Assembly: GCA_937927575.1 (NCBI GenBank)
Contig: CALBEE010000015.1
Span: forward strand, 1-39,956
Reading direction: 5' to 3'
Length of the DNA: 39,956 bases
Source: an uncultured Saprospiraceae bacterium
Lineage (GTDB): Bacteria > Bacteroidota > Bacteroidia > Chitinophagales > Saprospiraceae
The notes below the pieces were generated by a model. That model was not told the origin of the DNA. It made no database searches and worked only from the letters and a program-made list of their open reading frames with translations. The stretch's first letter is position 1. The number at the start of each line of letters is the position of its first letter. The translations under genes were made by a program, and so were the position numbers. Below, one piece after another: positions 33,157 to 39,956 of this stretch.

Positions 33157-36027
33157 ATGGCTACTAATTACCTTGATTCTTTTCAACGAAGACACATTGG
33201 AATCACTGAATCTGAGAAGAATGAAATGATTCAAAAAATCGGAGTTTCATCTTTAGATGAACTTGTGACTAAAACCGTACCTGACGATATCCGAATGGAC
33301 AGAAAGCTTAAGGTTCCAGCTTCGATGACTGAATTTGAATATTTAAATCAATTAGAAGAAACTGCTGCTAAGAATAAGGTTTATAAATCATATATCGGTC
33401 AAGGATATTATGGAACTATAACACCTTCAGTACTCCTAAGGAATATATTCCAAAACCCAGGATGGTATACTCAATATACACCATATCAAGCAGAGATCGC
33501 TCAAGGTAGATTAGAGGCTTTACTGAACTTCCAAACTTTGGTGGCCGACTTGACAGGACTACCTATCGCTAATGCTTCTTTACTGGATGAAGCGACTGCT
33601 GCTGCTGAAGCGATGGCGATGTTTCAAGGAATTAGAAATAAGAAAAGAAAGAAGAATCCAGCTACTAAGTATTTTGTAGATCATTCTGTATTTGCACAGA
33701 CACTCGATGTACTAGTGACCAGAGCAGCACCTATCGGAATCGAAATCGTACAAGGAGATTATAAAACAGTTTCATTAGATGAAGACTATATAGGCGCACT
33801 CATCCAATATCCTAATAGTAATGGATCAGTAGAAGATTATACTTCTTTTGTCGCTTCTTGTAAAGAAGAAGGGCTGCTAGTTTGTGTAGCTGCAGATCTG
33901 ATGAGTCTTGCATTACTTCAAGAACCTGGAGCTTGGGGTGTGGATGTAGTGGTAGGTAATACTCAAAGATTTGGCGTTCCTATGGGATACGGTGGTCCCC
34001 ATGCTGCATATTTTGCTACTTTGGAAGATTACAAAAGACAAATTCCTGGTCGTATAATTGGACTATCAGAAGATTCTCAAAATAATCCTGCTTTGAGAAT
34101 GGCTCTTCAAACCAGAGAGCAGCATATTAAGCGAGATAAAGCGACTTCTAATATCTGTACTGCTCAGGCATTATTAGCGATCATGGCTGGAATGTATGCG
34201 GTATATCATGGCCCAGAAGGCATAAGACATATAGCTCAATCCATTCACCGCAAAGCTTGTAGACTCACTGCCGAATTAAAGAATATGGGTTGTGAGTTAT
34301 CTAATTCTCATTTCTTTGATACGATAGCCATTCCAGCGGATCAATCTATGCAAGATAGAGCAAGAGAAGCGAGTGAATCAATGGAGATGAATTTCTTCTA
34401 TACCAATAGTCATATACTTATTTCTGTAGATGAGACTACCATGGAAAACGATCTTAAAAAGATTGGAGAAGTGATGGCCTCTATAATCGGTAAGGGCTAT
34501 GCTTGTATCGAGAATACAATAGACAGTAATATTCCTTCTGATTTAGAAAGGACAACAGAATACTTAACGCATCCTACCTTTAGTAATTATCATACTGAGA
34601 GTAAGATGATGAGATATATTAAGAAATTAGAGAATAAAGATCTGTCTCTAGTTCACTCCATGATCTCTTTAGGGTCTTGTACTATGAAGCTTAATGCTGC
34701 TACAGAATTGATTCCTGTAAGTTGGCCTGCATTTGCAAATATCCATCCTTTTGCTCCGTTGAACCAAGTACAGGGATATCAACAAATCTTTGAAGAGTTA
34801 ACAGAGTATCTTTCTGATATTACTGGATTCACAGATTGTTCATTACAGCCTAACTCGGGTGCACAAGGAGAATATGCTGGATTATTAACCATTAAAGCCT
34901 ATCATGAAGACAGAGGTGATTATCACAGAAATGTAGCAATTATTCCTCAATCAGCGCATGGTACTAATCCGGCAAGTGCAGTAATGGCCGGTATGAAAGT
35001 AGTAGTAGTCAAAACGGATGAAAGTGGTAATATCGATATAGAAGATCTCAATGCTAAAGCAGAAGAGCACAAAGAAAATCTATCTGCGTTAATGATTACT
35101 TATCCTAGTACACATGGCGTGTTCGAAACAGCGATCAGAGCGATATGTCAAAAGATACATGACTGTGGGGGATTAGTGTATATGGATGGAGCCAATATGA
35201 ATGCTCAAGTTGGGCTTACTTCGCCAGGATTAATTGGAGCAGATGTATGTCACCTAAATTTACATAAGACCTTTGCTATACCTCACGGAGGAGGAGGACC
35301 AGGAATGGGACCTATATGTGTCAACGATAAACTAAAACCATTTTTACCAGGACATAAATTGATACCAACAGGAGGTACTAAAGCGATACCAGCAGTATCC
35401 GCAGCGCCTTGGAGTAGTGCGAGTATCTTATTGATCTCGTATGCCTATATCAAGATGTTAGGCTATGATGGTCTAAAGAGTGCCACTGAGTATGCAATAC
35501 TTAATGCCAATTATATCAAGGCGCGTTTGGAGGATCATTATTCGGTATTATATACTGGGGAAGAGGGTATGGCTGCACACGAACTGATCTTAGATCTTAG
35601 ACCGTTCAAGGCGATATGTAGTGCTGAAGATGTTGCGAAAAGATTGATCGATTATGGATTCCATGCTCCTACCTTATCATTCCCTGTGGCAGGAACGATC
35701 ATGATCGAACCGACTGAATCCGAAGATAAGGATGAGTTAGATAGGTTCTGTGATGCGATGATAGGTATCAAGGCTGAAATCGATGAGGTGGCTACAGGAG
35801 CTCAGGATCCGGAAAATAATGTGCTTCATAATGCACCACATACAGAGGCCATGATTACTACGGATCATTGGGATTATCCGTATACGAGAGAAAAGGCGGC
35901 ATTCCCTATCGAATATTTAAAAGGTGGGGGGAAATTCTGGCCAGCGATAGGTAGGGTAAATAATGCTTACGGAGATAGAAATCTCATATGCACTTGTCCT
36001 CCGATAGAGGATTATATGGAGGCCTAA
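33157..36027 (+). CDS. gcvP: Glycine dehydrogenase (decarboxylating), single-chain P-protein GcvP
   Basis: GcvP is the PLP-dependent P-protein of the glycine cleavage system; it decarboxylates glycine and passes the aminomethyl group to the lipoyl H-protein. The ATG at 33157 gives 956 residues starting MATNYLDSFQRRHIG, the family N terminus. The frame is open for a further 37 codons upstream, but that stretch is low-complexity and unlike the family. Both halves (P1-like and P2-like) are fused, as in E. coli. The N half has SYIGQGYYGT and LDEATAAAEAM. The C half has SLGSCTMKLNAA, SAHGTNPASA and the PLP-lysine segment LNLHK704-TFAIPHGGGG. The gcvT and gcvH genes are not nearby. Its last codons are followed 29 bases later by the next start. 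Confidence 0.98.
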   Translation: MATNYLDSFQRRHIGITESEKNEMIQKIGVSSLDELVTKTVPDDIRMDRKLKVPASMTEFEYLNQLEETAAKNKVYKSYIGQGYYGTITPSVLLRNIFQNPGWYTQYTPYQAEIAQGRLEALLNFQTLVADLTGLPIANASLLDEATAAAEAMAMFQGIRNKKRKKNPATKYFVDHSVFAQTLDVLVTRAAPIGIEIVQGDYKTVSLDEDYIGALIQYPNSNGSVEDYTSFVASCKEEGLLVCVAADLMSLALLQEPGAWGVDVVVGNTQRFGVPMGYGGPHAAYFATLEDYKRQIPGRIIGLSEDSQNNPALRMALQTREQHIKRDKATSNICTAQALLAIMAGMYAVYHGPEGIRHIAQSIHRKACRLTAELKNMGCELSNSHFFDTIAIPADQSMQDRAREASESMEMNFFYTNSHILISVDETTMENDLKKIGEVMASIIGKGYACIENTIDSNIPSDLERTTEYLTHPTFSNYHTESKMMRYIKKLENKDLSLVHSMISLGSCTMKLNAATELIPVSWPAFANIHPFAPLNQVQGYQQIFEELTEYLSDITGFTDCSLQPNSGAQGEYAGLLTIKAYHEDRGDYHRNVAIIPQSAHGTNPASAVMAGMKVVVVKTDESGNIDIEDLNAKAEEHKENLSALMITYPSTHGVFETAIRAICQKIHDCGGLVYMDGANMNAQVGLTSPGLIGADVCHLNLHKTFAIPHGGGGPGMGPICVNDKLKPFLPGHKLIPTGGTKAIPAVSAAPWSSASILLISYAYIKMLGYDGLKSATEYAILNANYIKARLEDHYSVLYTGEEGMAAHELILDLRPFKAICSAEDVAKRLIDYGFHAPTLSFPVAGTIMIEPTESEDKDELDRFCDAMIGIKAEIDEVATGAQDPENNVLHNAPHTEAMITTDHWDYPYTREKAAFPIEYLKGGGKFWPAIGRVNNAYGDRNLICTCPPIEDYMEA

Positions 36028-36056
36028 GCCTACTTAAGAACATTAAAATAATTAAA

Positions 36057-37391
36057 ATGAAATACCCACTACTAGCTTTATTAGCCACACTGTCTAATTT
36101 GATTTTTGCTCAGAATTATATCGATCATATTTTTATCAATGATGACTTCCCTTTTCATAACGAAGTCAAGGCAGGTGATTTAAATAATGATGGCACTTTA
36201 GACATTGTTGCATTGAGTAATCAACAAAGATTTTTAACGGTGGGCTTCGTTTCTCCAGGTCTAAATAGCTTACAAACAGTATCTATAGCTACGGAATTTT
36301 CTATGTTTAATCTTGAGTTGATAGATTTAGATTCGGATGGAGATCTCGATATTCTCTGTTCAGCTCCTTTTGAAGACAAGGCGTATTGGTGGGATAATGA
36401 AGGTCAGGAAGTCTTTACTCGCAAGGAAGCACCTTTTGCAGATTATAATGGCTTTAAGATCGCAGATATTAATAATGATGGTGAAGATGAGTTAATTGTA
36501 GGACAGAATGACGCTGTCAATATTCTTTCCTTTAGTAATGCTCAAGCACAATTTTTGGCTACCGTGGAGTCAGGCTTCGATGCACCTGATGCAAAATCGA
36601 TGGAAGTATTAGATGCTAATAATGATGGATTATTAGATATAATAACTTCTGATGCTTTTGATGGAATAATTCTTTATATGCAAACTACATCTGGATCTTT
36701 CAATCGAATCGAATTATTACCAGAAGTTTTTAGTATTGATAAAATTGAAATTGCAGATTTCAATAATGATGGAAATTATGACTTATTAGCGGCATCCAGA
36801 TTTAACGGAAGCACCAAAATTTTGATTAATAATGCGGATGGCACTTTTGAAGAAACTAGATTGCCGGTTGAGGTAGAACGTATTGAATTTGCCAATCTAA
36901 TTGACTATGACTCGGACGGAGATCAAGATATCTTATATGTGGATACAGGATTTGGTGAGGATGCCATACTCAATGTATATATCAATACAAATGGTGAATG
37001 GGAAACTCAACAGATTTCAACTGTTTTTGAAGACGCGGAAAATGCAGTCATAGTAGATATCGATCAAGATTTTGATGAAGATATAATTTTAGTAGACAAT
37101 CAATTTTTTGACCCATCCATATCCATTTTAGAAAATGATAATCCTAACAATTCGAAGGAAATATATTTTCCAGATTATGTAATAACACCTACCATTACAA
37201 ATGAGAATTTTAGCATTTCGTCTGAGACTGAATTAGAGTATAATGTATTTTCGATGTCCGGTGTTAAAATGTTAGATGGCAAAGTGACCGGCAAGTCAAT
37301 TATTTTATCTTCTAATTGGACACCTGGAATGTATTTAGTTCAATTAGTATCTGACAATTCTTCGATAACACAAAAAATTATTAAGCAATAA
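36057..37391 (+). CDS. FG-GAP/VCBS repeat T9SS protein
   Basis: The ATG at 36057 gives 444 residues with a signal peptide ending near LIFAQ19. The frame also runs upstream into gcvP, but starting there would destroy the signal. About seven calcium-binding-like FG-GAP/VCBS repeats follow, each with a D-x-D/N-x-D-G loop: GDLNNDGTLDIV, DLDSDGDLDIL, DINNDGEDELIV, DANNDGLLDII, DFNNDGNYDLL, DYDSDGDQDIL, and a degenerate DIDQDFDEDII. These probably form a beta-propeller. The last 75 residues (ending VQLVSDNSSITQKIIKQ) resemble a T9SS type A sorting domain, though without a strong P-N-P motif at its start. It is probably a surface or secreted adhesin-like protein. The 29-bp spacer from gcvP suggests read-through transcription rather than a shared pathway. 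Confidence 0.85.
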   Translation: MKYPLLALLATLSNLIFAQNYIDHIFINDDFPFHNEVKAGDLNNDGTLDIVALSNQQRFLTVGFVSPGLNSLQTVSIATEFSMFNLELIDLDSDGDLDILCSAPFEDKAYWWDNEGQEVFTRKEAPFADYNGFKIADINNDGEDELIVGQNDAVNILSFSNAQAQFLATVESGFDAPDAKSMEVLDANNDGLLDIITSDAFDGIILYMQTTSGSFNRIELLPEVFSIDKIEIADFNNDGNYDLLAASRFNGSTKILINNADGTFEETRLPVEVERIEFANLIDYDSDGDQDILYVDTGFGEDAILNVYINTNGEWETQQISTVFEDAENAVIVDIDQDFDEDIILVDNQFFDPSISILENDNPNNSKEIYFPDYVITPTITNENFSISSETELEYNVFSMSGVKMLDGKVTGKSIILSSNWTPGMYLVQLVSDNSSITQKIIKQ

Positions 37392-37484
37392 TTGTCAATT
37401 CAATCTAAAAGCTATTGAATAAGTACGAAGAGTTGGTTCTTTCTATTTATCGAAATGCTACTTTCGTTTTAATACCAAATTTAT

Positions 37485-38504
37485 TTGTTCTATTTTCATT
37501 ATGTGAAAAAATGGCAGGATAAAGGGTATTGGGTCTCTAAACAGTACTATTGGCAATCAATGGCCTACTATCTATTTAATGCGGTTAAGTATAGATCGTT
37601 GACTTTTTTTTCAGCATGTAATCCAGCTTTGAGTTTTGGCGGTATGCTAGATGATGACAAGACAGAAGCATATAAGCTCATTCCGGATCATTATCTTCCA
37701 AAAATGTTGGTCTATGATTTTAAAATCGATTTAGAAAATCAATTAGAGAGTAAATCGATTCATTTTCCTGTAATAGTAAAGCCCAATATGGGATATAAAG
37801 GATACGCCGTTAGAGAATGTCAAGATTTAAATGAATTAGTCAATTATCTCAAAAATTTAGACCCTTCCAAAGAATGGCTGATACAAGAATATATAAATCT
37901 GAAATGCGAATATTCTATTATGTATTATTTCTGTCCAGTGTCAAAGCAAAGAGGCATCACCTCTGTAAGCACTAAAAAATATCCGACAGTTATAGGCGAT
38001 GGAATTAGTACCATCCATAAGTTATTACTTCAGTATGCAAATCCATTTGTAAATAAGCATTATTTGCTGAATAAATGGAAAACAGAATTAGAAGTCATTC
38101 CTTCAAAAGGTCATGAAGTAATATTACATCATATCGGAAATTATAGTCGAGGCAGTAAATTCTATTCGTTGATGAGAGAAAGTGATGAAGCGCTTACTTC
38201 TGCAATGAATGAAGTATTCCAACGTGAAGATGAAATCTATTTTGGTCGACTCGATATCAAAGCGAATTCAATGGAGCACGTTCGCAGAGGAGATTTTAAA
38301 ATCATGGAAATAAATGGAGCTAAATCAGAACCCTTACATATTTATGATCCACAATATGGATTTTGGTCCAGGATAAAAGATGTTCATACTCATTGGAAAA
38401 TCATGACACGAATTGTGGATGAAAGACTAGAGCAAGGTTACCAATTTCCGGGTAATATAGAAGGACTGAGATCTGTGCAAGCCGTGAAGAGGGCAGTACG
38501 TTAA
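37485..38504 (+). CDS. ATP-grasp ligase-like protein, substrate unknown
   Basis: This is a 339-residue protein if it starts at the TTG at 37485. GTG 37503 and ATG 37560 are alternatives, and the start is unresolved. The fold is ATP-grasp: FPVIVKPNMGYKGYAV carries the ATP-binding lysine K99, EWLIQE135-YINLKCEYSI the adenine-side strand, and PTVIGDG-ISTIHKLL a loop also seen in cyanophycin-synthetase-like and peptide-ligating members. GRLDIKA (D257) and KIME275-INGAKSEP supply metal-binding acidic and asparagine residues. Such enzymes join a carboxylate to an amine through an acyl phosphate. D-Ala-D-Ala ligase or RimK-like annotations may appear for homologues, but I see nothing that fixes the substrate. 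There is no signal peptide, so it is cytoplasmic. It converges on the T9SS gene with 21 bases between stops. Confidence 0.8.
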   Translation: MFYFHYVKKWQDKGYWVSKQYYWQSMAYYLFNAVKYRSLTFFSACNPALSFGGMLDDDKTEAYKLIPDHYLPKMLVYDFKIDLENQLESKSIHFPVIVKPNMGYKGYAVRECQDLNELVNYLKNLDPSKEWLIQEYINLKCEYSIMYYFCPVSKQRGITSVSTKKYPTVIGDGISTIHKLLLQYANPFVNKHYLLNKWKTELEVIPSKGHEVILHHIGNYSRGSKFYSLMRESDEALTSAMNEVFQREDEIYFGRLDIKANSMEHVRRGDFKIMEINGAKSEPLHIYDPQYGFWSRIKDVHTHWKIMTRIVDERLEQGYQFPGNIEGLRSVQAVKRAVR

Positions 38505-38525
38505 TAATATTATAGCAAATATTGA

Positions 38526-39956
38526 TTACCTAACTACGGTAACGTCTCCTGCGAGATTTTTCACGAATCCATCTAACCATTCTACTTCTGCGTACCAGAC
38601 ATAAACACCTGGATTGACAGGAGAATTATTATAGTTTCCTCTCCATCCTTCGTTTGCCTCGCCTAGACGTTTAGAGGTTGTACTATACACCAGATTTCCC
38701 CAACGATCATAAATGTTGAATTCATTGACTGTTACAAAATCGGTGCCTGTAAGGAAGAATACATCATTGGTACCATCGCCATTTGGACTGAAAACATTTG
38801 GTGAGAATACATCTCTCTCCTTATTCACACGCACTGTTATTTCTATTTCATCCACACATCCAGCTAAAGTAGTAACTATAGCTATATAGGTTTGATTGAA
38901 GAGCGGCCGTACGGTAGGATTTTCACAATCTGGACAGCTGAAATTACTGTCACCTGTCGGATCGACCCATTCAATGGTATAGGAATTACTATTCGTTATG
39001 ATATCAATATCTAAATCAATAAATTCTCCAAGCATAATTTCATACTCATCTTGTATAGTAGAGATATCTATGAACTCTTCGCTTACAGAAATATTCTTAA
39101 CAATTATCTCACAATTATTTCTTGCCTCTACTGTAAAGTTACCTGGTCCAGTAATAGTTTTTACAGGATCAGTTTCATCATCATCCCAAATTATGGTAGC
39201 ACCAGGAATACTTGCATCTATGATTAGATCTTCATCTTCACATTTGAAGTATTCTTCGTCGATAAAATCTAGAGAGAGTTCTAACACGGTTATATCTGTA
39301 CTATCTTCTTTGATGAAGGTGTCTGGATCATCAGATAAAGTGAACGATCCTAACTCTAAAGGAAGGTTGACTAATTGGGCTTGGTTTTTATAAACGCCAC
39401 TCGGTATATCGTCGATGTATGCACTGATTATGATACTATCTTTCCCTGGATATACTTCCATTCCTGTGATGGAAACCAAAGATCCACCACTGAGACTTTC
39501 ATCTCCACCATAAGGGTTACGTAATATATCTACCAATTCGAAGCCCGGTGGCAAGACATCTATTAGATTGATACCTTGTCTTGGAGAACCAGAACTATTA
39601 GCTATTGTGAATGTATATTCAACTAACTCACAAGGGAAAGTTTCTCTTGGCAGTACAGTTTTTTCTAGTTTAATAGTATAAGGACAACTACATCCATCAT
39701 TACCTTGAGCGATAGGTCCATTAGTCAAAACGGCTACAGCTCCAGTATTCTTATTGATTTCAAAAAGTTTATCTTGATTGGCTTGATTAATGACACCACC
39801 GTAGGCGAATAAATTACCGAAAGTATCAAAAAATAAGGCTCCGATAGAATTCACCATGGGCTGCTGGGGAAAGCTCAAATCAATATTACCAGTATCGGAA
39901 TTGATTTTAACCAAACGCTTGGCATTGCTATCTAATCCATATAGTGTTCCGTCTTC
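38526..39956 (-). CDS. Large secreted T9SS type B (CHU_C, gliding-motility-associated) protein, 5' truncated
   Basis: The frame is open to the right edge: the last 42 bases, read on this strand, give EDGTLYGLDSNAKR just before the TTG at 39914, so the start lies outside the window. The visible 476 residues hold, in order: a Kelch/beta-propeller-like end (LYGLDSNAKRLVKINSDTG, GNLFAYGG); a DUF11-like repeat (EYTFTIANSSGSPRQGINLI, DVLPPGFELVDI); two Ig/PKD-like domains; and the C-terminal CHU_C domain (FSPNVFSPNGDGTNDVF, FNIYDRWGNLVYST, NPGVYVWYAEV, ending GDVTVVR). CHU_C ends are type B sorting signals for T9SS, used by SprB-like adhesins and other surface proteins. It is probably a very long surface protein. 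Confidence 0.9.
   Translation of the reverse strand, partial: EDGTLYGLDSNAKRLVKINSDTGNIDLSFPQQPMVNSIGALFFDTFGNLFAYGGVINQANQDKLFEINKNTGAVAVLTNGPIAQGNDGCSCPYTIKLEKTVLPRETFPCELVEYTFTIANSSGSPRQGINLIDVLPPGFELVDILRNPYGGDESLSGGSLVSITGMEVYPGKDSIIISAYIDDIPSGVYKNQAQLVNLPLELGSFTLSDDPDTFIKEDSTDITVLELSLDFIDEEYFKCEDEDLIIDASIPGATIIWDDDETDPVKTITGPGNFTVEARNNCEIIVKNISVSEEFIDISTIQDEYEIMLGEFIDLDIDIITNSNSYTIEWVDPTGDSNFSCPDCENPTVRPLFNQTYIAIVTTLAGCVDEIEITVRVNKERDVFSPNVFSPNGDGTNDVFFLTGTDFVTVNEFNIYDRWGNLVYSTTSKRLGEANEGWRGNYNNSPVNPGVYVWYAEVEWLDGFVKNLAGDVTVVR

Noticed and set aside
35988..36056. Overlapping start of the FG-GAP gene inside gcvP
   Set aside because: It would bury the signal peptide behind 23 residues. 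The ATG at 36057 gives a clean signal peptide.
16194..39956. Antiphage, CRISPR, prophage or secretion-system islands
   Set aside because: I looked for repeats with spacers, nucleases, transposases, integrases and toxin-antitoxin pairs and saw none in this window.

Overview
The window is A+T-rich bacterial DNA from a member of the Bacteroidota, most likely a gliding or T9SS-bearing lineage such as Saprospiria or relatives. The evidence is: several type IX secretion C-terminal sorting domains, including a gliding-motility-associated (CHU_C-type) one; a Bacteroidota-order dcw cluster without murF; an FtsZ with the long tail ending in NSFLHNNAD; Bacteroidota-type intrinsic promoters; and a general lack of Shine-Dalgarno sequences. 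The exact taxon cannot be fixed from sequence reading alone.

Positions 1-16193 hold the division and cell wall (dcw) cluster on the + strand: rsmH (5' truncated by the window edge), ftsL-like, ftsI with a PASTA domain, murE, mraY, murD, ftsW, murG, murC, ftsQ, ftsA and ftsZ, closed by a strong intrinsic terminator at 16166-16193. The genes supply UDP-MurNAc-pentapeptide ligases, the two lipid-linked steps (MraY, MurG), the SEDS polymerase FtsW with its transpeptidase partner FtsI, and the Z-ring proteins. Two unusually long internal gaps (murE-mraY and murD-ftsW) and the region after ftsZ are full of inverted repeats. They include a 17-bp bulged stem-loop, a branched stem, and a tandem pair of hairpins that share one 10-nt loop but have different, compensated stems. 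These are the most unexpected signals in the window.

Positions 16635-24003 hold a CDP-alcohol phosphatidyltransferase (- strand), two tandem secreted DUF3857/transglutaminase-like proteins (one with an intact Cys-His pair, the other lacking both), a secreted CHAP-domain protein (- strand), and ffh, the SRP GTPase.

Positions 24004-39956 alternate envelope or secreted proteins with housekeeping genes. They are: a 1129-residue T9SS cargo with a redox-active thioredoxin-like head and SprB/PKD-like repeats; an OmpA-like protein with its OmpA domain at the N terminus; a PA14-OmpA protein; metK; a LamG lipoprotein split by an apparent frameshift; gcvP (single-chain P-protein); an FG-GAP/VCBS repeat T9SS protein; an ATP-grasp ligase-like protein of unknown substrate; and the 3' part of a large CHU_C-type T9SS protein running off the right edge. 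No rRNA, tRNA, CRISPR array, transposase or prophage gene was seen. I did not find a clear new multigene system; the best candidates for something undescribed are the structured non-coding elements inside the dcw cluster.
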